Position numbers and translations under genes: made by a program. The notes under the pieces are model-generated. The model was not told the origin of the DNA, did not search any database, and was given only the letters and a program-made list of their open reading frames with translations. Shown in pieces: positions 38,061 through 45,978 of a stretch of DNA of 64,000 nt (position 1 is the first letter of the stretch; every line of letters begins with the position of its first letter). The stretch covers positions 326,522 to 390,521 of the forward strand of contig CALJPQ010000009.1 in assembly GCA_937980645.1 (NCBI GenBank). The letters run 5' to 3'. This stretch comes from an uncultured Saprospiraceae bacterium. Its GTDB lineage: Bacteria; Bacteroidota; Bacteroidia; Chitinophagales; Saprospiraceae.

Positions 38061-39113
38061 TTAGTTGTCGGACGGAGGGCCGTCTTTTCCTTGTGCCAAT
38101 TGCTGACGGATATGAGCGACCTGCTCTTCCGTTGTGTCTGTCAAGGCGGCAATTCTGGCATCGCTCCACTCCGGGTTTTCACTCAGTATGTTGATGATGA
38201 AGAGCCTTCTCATTTCCTCGCGGCCTTCCTCGCGGCCTTCCTCGCGGCCCATTTTCCGGCCTTTTTCTATGCCTCTGATTTCTGCCTTTTCCATCTCTTC
38301 GGGCAACACGCGCTGGCGATACTCGGCGAGCATCTCCTCGTAGGCCTCGCGCGCAAAGGACGGCAGTTGCTTCATCCATTCGGAAACGCTTATGTCGTTC
38401 ATATCCAGCAAATTTTCGATGTAGTTAACGGTAGATTGACCCAGCATGCGCGCCCGAATATCGAACAGTCGCTTTTTGAACACTGCCCATATGGAAGGCA
38501 GGTGCTGGCCCAACTGGTTCAAATTTCGGGCAAATTTCAGCAAAATAAACAGGTTTTGCAAATAGCCGGGCGGGGTCTTTTTCAAAATGTCTTCCACCGA
38601 CATCTCGTTGAGGTTGATAGCGATATATCGGAAGTTGGGAATGTAGGGCTGTAGGCTTTTGGGCGGCTTGCCAAACATTTCCTCGATGAGCGTCTTGTGC
38701 ACCCAGGGGCGCTCGCCGTGGTACAACACGATGGAAATGATGAGCGAAGGTGGGCGTTTGTGGCGCAGGTCATCTTCCCAGAGTTGTTTGATGTAGTCGA
38801 GGAGTTGTAGGTGCACCGGATACTCTGGGCGGGTGCTTTTGTGCTCAAAGAGGAAAAGCAGTCGGGCGGAGTTGCCGGTTTTGAGGCGTGCCTGGTAAAT
38901 CACGTCGCTGTAAGAGGTGCCAAAACGGCCGCTGATGTGTGCCGAAGATATCGGCTCCAAAGAAGACAGGTCCACGATTTGCGAGACGCTCTTTGGCGTA
39001 TAGTAGCGGATGACGCCCTGAGGCACCTCTGTAAAGCCGAGGAACAGCCGGACTAAGCGGTCGTAGAGTTGCGCTATTTTTCTTTTCGACAGCTTTTTCG
39101 ATTTCTTTCGCAT
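38061..39113 (-). CDS. Rpn-family PD-(D/E)XK recombination-promoting nuclease
   Basis: 350 residues from the Met at 39113 (an alternative at 39137 adds 8). Residues 20-230 match Rpn/YhgA-like putative nucleases: FLGFTEVPQGVIRYYTP, SSAHISGRFGTSYSDVIYQARLKTG with D in SYSD, and LFLFEHKS supplying the E-x-K pair of the PD-(D/E)XK core. The C-terminal half (EWMKQLPSFAREAYEEMLAEY...GIEKGRKMGREEG) is the variable helical tail. Three in-frame GREE units there come from 12-bp direct repeats, a typical slippage site in this family. Rpn proteins promote RecA-independent recombination in E. coli; some have been linked to phage defence. No partner gene is adjacent. Confidence 0.85.
   Translation of the reverse strand: MRKKSKKLSKRKIAQLYDRLVRLFLGFTEVPQGVIRYYTPKSVSQIVDLSSLEPISSAHISGRFGTSYSDVIYQARLKTGNSARLLFLFEHKSTRPEYPVHLQLLDYIKQLWEDDLRHKRPPSLIISIVLYHGERPWVHKTLIEEMFGKPPKSLQPYIPNFRYIAINLNEMSVEDILKKTPPGYLQNLFILLKFARNLNQLGQHLPSIWAVFKKRLFDIRARMLGQSTVNYIENLLDMNDISVSEWMKQLPSFAREAYEEMLAEYRQRVLPEEMEKAEIRGIEKGRKMGREEGREEGREEMRRLFIINILSENPEWSDARIAALTDTTEEQVAHIRQQLAQGKDGPPSDN
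38214..38251 (-). repeat. 12-bp direct repeat in the Rpn-family gene
   Basis: Three near-identical TTCCTCGCGGCC units (plus-strand reading) encode the GREEGREEGREE run. Copy-number change would keep the frame. Confidence 0.8.
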
Positions 39114-39218
39114 AGGCGGGCGGTGGGTTTTATACACTACAAGGTACGCCAGGGAAGTTTTGAGTGCGCCGGCATTTTCGGCCTATAATGCCTTGCATTG
39201 CTGGAGCTTCGACAAAGC

Positions 39219-41747
39219 TTACGGTATCAGGAGGCGCCCTTGCACCGTTCCTGCGTTGGTCGTCAGGCGATACAGATAAACGCCCGTTGGCAAGGCGGGC
39301 AAGGCAATTTGCTGAGCCGTCTGGCCAGCGGGCCACTGGCTCTGGGCGAGTGTACGGACGAAGCGCCCGTCTGGTGTAAAGAGCTCGAGGCGGGCGTCCA
39401 GCAACCGGTCGGTGCGCAGCTCGAGCCATACGTACTCGCGGGCCGGATTAGGGAAAACACGCGCAGACACCTGCTCGGGCAACAGCGTTACGCTAGAAGA
39501 CGGATGGTAATACAGCGGCGACTCCCACAGCCCGCGCCCGTAAGTGCCGGCGAAGATGGTTCCGGAAATGTAGTTGATTTCCAGTTCATAGACCCGCACG
39601 ATGGGCAGGCCTTTGAAGAAACCAATCCATTTGCCGTTCAGGTCGTCGTTGGTGTAGGAGACGAAGCCGAAGCCCCCCACATAGATGCCGTTTTTGCCGG
39701 TGTCTTCCCACGCGGCGCAGTATTTCGTGCCGCCAGGCAGACCGGCGCTGATGTTCGTCCAGGTGGCGCCAGCGTCGGTGGAGTGGAATACACCATTAGA
39801 CACTACGATGAGCAGGCGTTCCGGCTGCTGAGGATGTATGGCAATGAAGCTGACGTTATTTGTCCAGGGGCGCGTGGTGATTTCCGCCCAGGAGGCGCCA
39901 CCATCGGCGGTGGTGAACAGGCGTGCTCCGCGGGCGGCATACAGGCGCTGGTTATCGGAGGGCGCTATTTTGAGGTGGTTGAAGTTACCGTCGTCGAAGT
40001 TGGAGATTTTCACCCAGTTGCCGCCTCCGGTGGTGTTTCGCCAGATGTCGGCAAAGGCGACGTAAATGGTTGTGGGTATCTGAGGGTCTTGCTCGAAGGG
40101 CGTTACCCAGGCGCCGTCGCCTACGCCAGGTGGTTTGGAGATGCCGGAGTACGAGTTGCCCTGGTTGGTCGAGCGGTACATGGAGCCGTATTGCGAGGTG
40201 CCGTACAGCACGCGGTCGTTGCTCCAGTCCACAAAGGTTTCCATGCCGTCGGCGCCCAGCCAGTCGAACCAGCGGCGGTCGGTGCCGCGCAGGACGCTGG
40301 TACCGTTGTCCTGCGAGCCACCCGTAACGACGTTTGGGTTGGTTTTGGAAACGCCTATCTTATAAAATTCGCGGATGCCTAAGCCGTCAGTGCGGTTGAT
40401 GAAAGTTTCGCCGCCGTCGTCGCTGATGAAAAAGCCGCCATCGGTACCCACATACAGGCGGCTGCCGACGAACTTGAGGATGTCCACGTCAGCATGGACG
40501 TAGCCCACGCCCAAAGCGGCTGCCGTGCCGGGCACCCAGTGGGAGGTGAGGTAAAAGGACTGCCCGCCGTCTATGGATTTCCAGGTATGGATGCCGGCAA
40601 TGTGCACCTCATCGGCATCGAACGGGTGAGCGGCCACATCCATATCGCGCGGTGCCTGGCCTTTGTCGTCGCTGCCGGTAGGGCTATAGCCAAAGTAGTT
40701 GATGGTCGCTCCGTCCACGAGCTTCTCGAAGGTGTTACCGCTGTTATTGGAGCGGTAAAAAGCGCCGAAGACCTTTCCCTTTGACTCTAAAACATAGAGC
40801 AACTCGGGTTTGGCCGGCGTTACAGCCATCATTTTATACGCAGTATTGGAGGTGCTAAAGCCGCTGAGTTCCTGGAAAGAGGCCCCACCATCGGTAGAGC
40901 GAAAGACGCGCGTGCCTGAAAAATAAATGACGCTTGGGTCGTTGGGCTTAAACTCCACATCGTAGCCTGGCGTATTGCTGCCGCTGACGCCGGGCACGGC
41001 TACCCAGGTGCTGCCGCCATTGGTGGAGCGAAAAAGCCCGTTCGACTCCGACACGGCATACACTACATTAGGGTCGGTCGGGTGATGCTGAATGCGGCTC
41101 ACGCGCCCATTGCCACTGACGTTGCCGGTGGCCGTCCACGTCTGGCCGCCGTCGGTGGAGCGGAAAATGCGCCCGCTCGTGCTGCCCCACAGGTAGTCGT
41201 TGCTGTTCCAAGGCGATATTTCCAGGGCATATACATCCACAGTGGAAAAGTTGTCGGTCAGCGGCGCCCACGTCAGGCCGCCATCCAGTGTTTTCCAAAC
41301 GCCGCCTGTAGGACTGCCCACAATGATGTGGTCGGTGTTTTGCAGATCAATGCCGATAGACGTTACGCGACCGACGCCAGGGTTCCAGCTCGTGGTGGCA
41401 TTCCAATAAGTAGGCCCCAGAAACTTCCAGTCGCCGCCAAAATTACCGGACTCTTTTTGCTCGGCTTCGGCGGCTTTCCGAAAGGCCCGCGCCTGCTGGG
41501 CCAATTCATGGTTCGGAATTTTCGCGCCGCGCTCGTCCAATTCCATAGAGGCTACATATTCCCAGCGCTTGTATTGCTTATAGCCCGTACCCTGGCCGCG
41601 ACCCACCTGGTCGAAGTAGGCCTCTGCCTCGCGCTGAATTTCGCTCAGCGGGTACGTGCCCGCCTCAATCATTTCCTGGTATCGCTGGCCAAAAGCCGTG
41701 GAAGAATACACCCAGGTTAAGATTAAGAAAAGGATGAGGTTGTGCAT
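39219..41747 (-). CDS. T9SS-secreted BNR/sortilin-type repeat protein
   Basis: 842 residues from the Met at 41747, which starts the signal peptide (MHNLILFLILTWVYSSTAFGQ); 89 upstream codons are spurious and overlap repeat DNA. The mature part is a set of beta-propeller blades with Asp-box/BNR motifs: GVWKTLDGGLTW, IFRSTDGGQTWTATG, LFRSTNGGSTWVAV, VFRSTDGGASF, LFTTADGGASWAEI, VFHSTDAGATW. Such sortilin/VPS10-like proteins are often annotated as glycosyl hydrolases, but no catalytic residues are evident. The C-terminus is a T9SS sorting domain (VFPNPAREYVWLEL...LPTGVYLYRLTTNAG). Secreted or surface-bound. Confidence 0.9.
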   Translation of the reverse strand: MHNLILFLILTWVYSSTAFGQRYQEMIEAGTYPLSEIQREAEAYFDQVGRGQGTGYKQYKRWEYVASMELDERGAKIPNHELAQQARAFRKAAEAEQKESGNFGGDWKFLGPTYWNATTSWNPGVGRVTSIGIDLQNTDHIIVGSPTGGVWKTLDGGLTWAPLTDNFSTVDVYALEISPWNSNDYLWGSTSGRIFRSTDGGQTWTATGNVSGNGRVSRIQHHPTDPNVVYAVSESNGLFRSTNGGSTWVAVPGVSGSNTPGYDVEFKPNDPSVIYFSGTRVFRSTDGGASFQELSGFSTSNTAYKMMAVTPAKPELLYVLESKGKVFGAFYRSNNSGNTFEKLVDGATINYFGYSPTGSDDKGQAPRDMDVAAHPFDADEVHIAGIHTWKSIDGGQSFYLTSHWVPGTAAALGVGYVHADVDILKFVGSRLYVGTDGGFFISDDGGETFINRTDGLGIREFYKIGVSKTNPNVVTGGSQDNGTSVLRGTDRRWFDWLGADGMETFVDWSNDRVLYGTSQYGSMYRSTNQGNSYSGISKPPGVGDGAWVTPFEQDPQIPTTIYVAFADIWRNTTGGGNWVKISNFDDGNFNHLKIAPSDNQRLYAARGARLFTTADGGASWAEITTRPWTNNVSFIAIHPQQPERLLIVVSNGVFHSTDAGATWTNISAGLPGGTKYCAAWEDTGKNGIYVGGFGFVSYTNDDLNGKWIGFFKGLPIVRVYELEINYISGTIFAGTYGRGLWESPLYYHPSSSVTLLPEQVSARVFPNPAREYVWLELRTDRLLDARLELFTPDGRFVRTLAQSQWPAGQTAQQIALPALPTGVYLYRLTTNAGTVQGRLLIP

Positions 41748-41933
41748 TGTTCTTGTGTTTAAAAGCGGGTGGAAGTATTTTATTCTCGGCCTTAAAGGTA
41801 GAGGCCTAAACGCATGTGTTAACAGAGCGTTTTTGGGATTGGCCGTTTTTTGGCAAAAAAAGTTGCAGGAAAGGGCCAGAAAAGGCCTTAACCAACTGAC
41901 CTCACACAAGGCTGCTGTGAGACGAAAAATTGA

Positions 41934-42020
41934 AAAACGCAGAGGACACGGAGAGCCACAGAGGCGTTTCTCTGTGTCCGCGGCGGTGAAAAAAGAAAAT
42001 TCCAGAGGCCGCAAAGAGTG
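41934..42020. repeat. Dispersed intergenic palindromic repeat (CACAGAGG type)
   Basis: GGACACGGAGA (41944-41954) pairs with TCTCTGTGTCC (41969-41979) at 10 of 11 positions around a CCACAGAGGCG loop. The right edge shares GGCCGCAAAGAGTG with 2689-2702. Related remnants lie near 1535, 12340-12380, 34293, 43810 and 51750. Confidence 0.6.
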
Positions 42021-42144
42021 CTTTCACCCGAACTCCGCTTTCGACTGTATGCAACGTCAGTTAATAAACCACGCTGAGACCGCTGCAGCTGCAATTGCCT
42101 CGCACCGTCCGAGCACTGGCAGCCTCTGGCCGGTGGGGTTGTCC

Positions 42145-42152
42145 TATCTTTG
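42145..42152 (+). promoter_or_regulatory. Candidate -7 element for the bat-like genes
   Basis: TATCTTTG fits TAnnTTTG and lies only 9 bp before the ATG at 42162, which implies a very short or absent leader. Confidence 0.45.
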
Positions 42153-42161
42153 CTGCTCTGC

Positions 42162-43175
42162 ATGGAAGGCATTGCGTTTCAAAATCCCGCGTTGTTGTGG
42201 TTGCTGCTGGCCGTATTGGTACAGGCGCTGCTGATGGGCTATTATTGGCGCTGGCGGCGTCGGACGCTGCGGCAGTTAGGCTCGCCGGTGTTGGTGCAGC
42301 GATTGCTGCGCGGCTTTTCGCTGCGGCGTTTTTGGCTGAAGAATGTGCTGTTTAGCCTGGCATTGGCCCTGCTGGCCCTGGCTATAGCCGACCCGCGCCG
42401 TGTGTTGCCGGCGGAGGCGAAGGAAGGTCGCGGGGCCGATGTCGTTCTGGCTTTAGATGTGTCGGCCAGCATGTGGGCCACTGACATATCACCCTCCCGG
42501 CTGGAGCAGGCGCGGCTGCTGGCGCTACGGGCCGTGTCGGCCCTGGAAGGGCATCGGATAGGATTGGTGTTTTTTGCCGGCGACGCCTTTGCGCAGCTAC
42601 CTCTGACGACGGACTACGACGCAGTGCGCGTACTGCTTCAGCAAGCTGGGCCAGAATTCATCGCGCAAGCGGGCACCGACCTGGGCGTGGCCCTCGAAAC
42701 GAGCGTGCGGCTATTTGAGTCAGCCTCGTCGGCGGGTCGGGCATTGGTGCTCATCACAGACGGCGAAGACCACGAAGGGCAGGCGTTGGCACGGGCGCAG
42801 GCAGCCCGTGCAGCGGGTATTCGATTGTTCAGCGTAGGCGTTGGCAGACCCGAAGGTGCTGCCGTTCGACAACCGGACGGGGCGCCGCTACGCGATAGGA
42901 CGGGTGCGCCCGTATATTCACGACCCGATTTTGCGCTGTTGCGCCAGCTGGCGCAAGCAGGAAGCGGGCGCTTTTTCGATGTCGGGCAGGCCAATGCGAT
43001 TTCGCTTTTGGCCGCCGAATGCGACACGTTGCAAAAGGCCGCTGTAAAGCTTCAGGCTGAGCCGCAGTATGTCTATTACTTCGTCTGGTTAGCGCTGGGC
43101 GCCTGGCTCCTGTTGGTGCTGGAGCAGGTGCTGTCCTGGCGTTTTCTCAAAACCTCCAACGCAGAAGACGCATGA
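42162..43175 (+). CDS. BatA/BatB-like VWA-domain membrane protein
   Basis: 337 residues from the ATG at 42162. Two membrane helices at the N-terminus (residues 8-28 and 61-77), a von Willebrand A domain (about 92-290) with an intact MIDAS: D99-V-S101-A-S103, T in AQAGTDLG and D in LITDGEDHEG; and a C-terminal helix (VYYFVWLALGAWLLLVLEQVL). This is the Bat (Bacteroides aerotolerance) protein arrangement; such proteins are thought to assemble an envelope complex with MoxR and other Bat proteins. No moxR, DUF58, batD or batE is in the window. It overlaps the next gene by 4 bp (ATGA). Confidence 0.88.
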   Translation: MEGIAFQNPALLWLLLAVLVQALLMGYYWRWRRRTLRQLGSPVLVQRLLRGFSLRRFWLKNVLFSLALALLALAIADPRRVLPAEAKEGRGADVVLALDVSASMWATDISPSRLEQARLLALRAVSALEGHRIGLVFFAGDAFAQLPLTTDYDAVRVLLQQAGPEFIAQAGTDLGVALETSVRLFESASSAGRALVLITDGEDHEGQALARAQAARAAGIRLFSVGVGRPEGAAVRQPDGAPLRDRTGAPVYSRPDFALLRQLAQAGSGRFFDVGQANAISLLAAECDTLQKAAVKLQAEPQYVYYFVWLALGAWLLLVLEQVLSWRFLKTSNAEDA

Positions 43176-43801
43176 AACGGGCGCTTTTTTCTATAGCAAT
43201 AGCAGGATGCCTGTCCGGCCCCGCCTTAGCGCAGACGTCGCGCACGGGCCAACGGCTCTACGATGAAGGTGAGTATCCAAATGCCGAGATGGAGTTCCTC
43301 CGAGCCGGCGATAACGACCTTACAGCGCTGTACAACGCTGGCAACGCCGCCTACCAGCAGGGGCAATACGAGCGGGCAGCACGGCTATTTCTGAAGGCCG
43401 CCGCCACGCCCTCTGAAGTGCGCGCCGATGCGCTGTACAACGCCGGCAACGCCTACCTGCGCCTGGGCCGATACGCCGAAGCCATTGAAGCCTATCGCCG
43501 CAGCCTGCGCCTGCAGCCCGCACAACCCGACGCCAAACGAAACCTGCAAATTGCCCAGAGCCTGCTCCAGCCCGAAACGCCACCACCCCCACCGCCACCT
43601 CCCCCACCTCCTCCGCCGCCTGGGCCGTTTCTCGACCCGCCGCGGCCCTATCGGCCACCCGAAGCACCGCGCCCCCTCTCGGAAGCAGAAGCCAAAAAGT
43701 GGCTCCAGGACGTCGTCGAGCAGGAAGAGGGCAAACACGCGCGCCGATACCGCGCATTGCCGCCGCGCAGCGAAACCAACCGCCAGCGAAAGGGGTGGTA
43801 A
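43172..43801 (+). CDS. BatC-like TPR protein with polyproline run
   Basis: 209 residues, start codon overlapping the VWA gene stop (ATGA), so translation is coupled. Signal peptide (MKRALFSIAIAGCLSGPALA), two to three TPR units (TALYNAGNAAYQQGQYERAARLF, ADALYNAGNAYLRLGRYAEAIEAYRRSLRL), then an uninterrupted run of 14 prolines and a Pro-rich segment, ending in LSEAEAKKWLQDVVEQEEGKHARRY. BatC proteins have this TPR plus charged-tail shape. The polyproline run, encoded mostly by CCN repeats near 43580-43620, would stall ribosomes without EF-P. Confidence 0.85.
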   Translation: MKRALFSIAIAGCLSGPALAQTSRTGQRLYDEGEYPNAEMEFLRAGDNDLTALYNAGNAAYQQGQYERAARLFLKAAATPSEVRADALYNAGNAYLRLGRYAEAIEAYRRSLRLQPAQPDAKRNLQIAQSLLQPETPPPPPPPPPPPPPPGPFLDPPRPYRPPEAPRPLSEAEAKKWLQDVVEQEEGKHARRYRALPPRSETNRQRKGW

Positions 43802-43915
43802 AGGCCCGAAACCACAAGAGCCTTACTACACAGAGTGAAGTGAATCCTTTGGAACGGCATAAATGCCTCGGAGGGCAGGTAGAGGAAGCCCCCGAAAATT
43901 GGCCAGAGAAAGACA

Positions 43916-43923
43916 TAGTTTTG
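43916..43923 (+). promoter_or_regulatory. Candidate -7 element for the TMTC-like gene
   Basis: TAGTTTTG matches TAnnTTTG, 24 bp before the ATG at 43948. A TTG at 43899-43901 is closer (14 nt) than the usual -33 spacing. Confidence 0.4.
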
Positions 43924-43947
43924 CCCAAAAATCCGCTTCGCCCACAC

Positions 43948-45855
43948 ATGGCAAAACGAAAGCAAACAACGACCTCCAGGCCTGCCGCGCCCGCGCGCTC
44001 GCGCAGCCCGTGGGACTGGGCAGGCCCGGCCCTGGCCCTGCTTGCCTTTGGCTTATATGCCAACACTTTGGGGCACGGCTACGTGCTCGACGACCCCCTG
44101 GCCATCACGAAAAACGACCTGGTTCAGCGCGGGTTTTCTGCCATACCCGATTTGCTTTTCCACCATTACCGCGCAGGCACAGAGGGCGCCAATGCTTCGG
44201 CGCTGCTGTACCGGCCGCTGTCGCTCATCACCTTTGCTATAGAGTGGAGCCTGGCGCCCGGCAAACCCTGGTTGAGCCATTTCATGAACGCTTTGTGGTA
44301 CGCCCTGACGGTGGCGCTGGCGTTTGCAGCCCTTCGACGGCTGCTGCACAGGTACTCGGTGCTGTGGCCAGCGGCGGCGGTCTTGCTCTTTGCTACCCAC
44401 CCCATCCACACGGAAGCCGTGGCCAACATCAAAAGCCGGGACGAGGTCCTGTGCCTGTTCTTCTGCATGGGCGCTCTGTACGCCTGGGTGCGTACGCTGG
44501 AGCACCTATCGGCGCGCTGGCGGGTGGTAGCGTTGGTCAGTTACTTGCTGGCCCTGTTGTCGAAGGAGAGCGCGGTAACCTTTTGGCCTGTCTTTCCGCT
44601 GGCAGCCTGGTGCTTTTGGGACAAGACGGTACGCCAAAGTTTTCTCGCTTCGCTACCCATGCTGGGGCCGGTATTGGTTTTTCTGGCCTTGCGCGCGGTC
44701 GTGCTGAGCCGCGTCAGTACCGACTTCAGCGTAAGCCCCATGGACAACCCCATCGTGGAGACCTCGGGTTGGGCGGAGCACACCGCCACCGCCTTCGCTG
44801 TGCTGTGGAAGTACCTGCGCCTGCTCCTGTTCCCGGAGCCACTGCTGAGCGACTATTCCTACCGCCACCTGTCGGTTGTGGGCTGGGGCAACGGCGACGC
44901 TATCGCCGGACTGCTCACCTACGGCGGCCTGCTGTCCCTGGCAGTATGGGGCCTTTCTCGGCGGTATGCCTGGGCCTTCGCTCCGGCGGCTTTCCTGACC
45001 AGCATGGCCCTGTACAGCCAGCTGCTCACCGTCATTGGTACGCTGCTGGGCGAACGCCTGCTCTATACTCCGTCGTTGTGGTTTTGCTTAGGTATTACTT
45101 GGGCTATTTGGCGGCTTTTCGGAGTAGATTTGAAGGAAATAAAGGATTTGCCGAAGGCTAAAAAACTCCTGCCTGCAACAGCTTTGTTCGCCTTAGCAGC
45201 GCTGCTCTTTAGCCTGCAAACGCTGCGACGCAATGCCGACTGGAAAGATAACCTGACCCTTTTCCGTGCCGATGTCGCCAAAGCCCCCGCCAGCGTGCGG
45301 CTCAACAACGGCTTGGGCAGCGAACTGTACCAATACCTGTCGGCCCACGACAGCCTGCCCCAGGCCCAACAGGAGGCTATTCTGCAGGAAATCGAACGCC
45401 ACAGCCAGGCGGCCATCGCCATTCGCCCCAACCCGGTGTCATTCCTCAACTTGGGCAACGCCGCTACTGCCCGTAAACACTACGAAGAAGCCGTCAGGTA
45501 TTACGAAGAAGCGCTTCGACTGGCGCCTAAATACGGCATCATCCGCATTAACTTGGCCCGCACCTACGCCGCCTGGGGGCGCATTGAAGGACGCCAAAAC
45601 AACAACCTCAAACGCTGCACCGAATTGCTAGAAAAAGCCGTCGAATACGGCAACCAAGAACCCGATGTTCTGCTCGACTTAGGCACAGCCTATGGGCTGC
45701 TGGGTGACAATTCGAAAGCTGTCGAGTGGTTCGAACGGGTTATCCAACGCGACCCCTCAAACACCACCGCATGGCGCAACTTAGCCGTCGCCTATCGAAT
45801 GCTGGGCGACCACGCCCGCGCAGAAGCCTGCGAACGAAAAGCAGCAGAGCAGTAA
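43948..45855 (+). CDS. TMTC-like membrane glycosyltransferase-fold protein with TPR tail
   Basis: 635 residues from the ATG at 43948; a longer frame back to 43699 overlaps the BatC-like gene and is not used. About ten membrane helices follow a first loop carrying the acidic motif YVLDDPLAITKND, typical of GT-C-fold enzymes, and HTEAVANIKSRDEVLCLFF, a hallmark of TMTC/O-mannosyltransferase-like proteins. The C-terminal 200 residues are TPRs (NPVSFLNLGNAATARKHYEEAVRYYEEALRLAPKYG, PDVLLDLGTAYGLLGDNSKAVEWFERVIQRDPSN). Eukaryotic TMTCs O-mannosylate cadherins; in bacteria the activity is unproven. It may modify envelope proteins (inference). Confidence 0.8.
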   Translation: MAKRKQTTTSRPAAPARSRSPWDWAGPALALLAFGLYANTLGHGYVLDDPLAITKNDLVQRGFSAIPDLLFHHYRAGTEGANASALLYRPLSLITFAIEWSLAPGKPWLSHFMNALWYALTVALAFAALRRLLHRYSVLWPAAAVLLFATHPIHTEAVANIKSRDEVLCLFFCMGALYAWVRTLEHLSARWRVVALVSYLLALLSKESAVTFWPVFPLAAWCFWDKTVRQSFLASLPMLGPVLVFLALRAVVLSRVSTDFSVSPMDNPIVETSGWAEHTATAFAVLWKYLRLLLFPEPLLSDYSYRHLSVVGWGNGDAIAGLLTYGGLLSLAVWGLSRRYAWAFAPAAFLTSMALYSQLLTVIGTLLGERLLYTPSLWFCLGITWAIWRLFGVDLKEIKDLPKAKKLLPATALFALAALLFSLQTLRRNADWKDNLTLFRADVAKAPASVRLNNGLGSELYQYLSAHDSLPQAQQEAILQEIERHSQAAIAIRPNPVSFLNLGNAATARKHYEEAVRYYEEALRLAPKYGIIRINLARTYAAWGRIEGRQNNNLKRCTELLEKAVEYGNQEPDVLLDLGTAYGLLGDNSKAVEWFERVIQRDPSNTTAWRNLAVAYRMLGDHARAEACERKAAEQ

Positions 45856-45978
45856 ACCGCTACACGCCCAAGTAGCTGTAAAGCTTCATTACAAAAACCG
45901 GCGTAGAGCACACAAGACATTAGGAGGGCAAGCGGTTTAAATGGTGGAAACTTTTAACTGAAAAGGCATCTTTGTTGC
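45856..45978. other. Intergenic region before the nuclease-helicase gene
   Basis: No gene. CATCTTTG at 45967-45974, one base from TAnnTTTG, lies 5 bp before the start codon; it may be a -7 element only if the transcript is leaderless or the start lies downstream, so it is weak. Confidence 0.3.

Larger units (their letters stand above)
41748..42161. other. 414-bp divergent intergenic region with palindromic repeats
   Basis: No gene. It holds the palindromic repeat at 41934-42020, a small inverted repeat CTCACA/TGTGAG near 41901-41922, and the -7 element of the bat genes. Confidence 0.5.

Noticed and set aside
43699..43947. N-terminal extension of the TMTC-like gene
   Set aside because: It overlaps the BatC-like gene in another frame and has low-complexity sequence; the first helix follows the Met at 43948.
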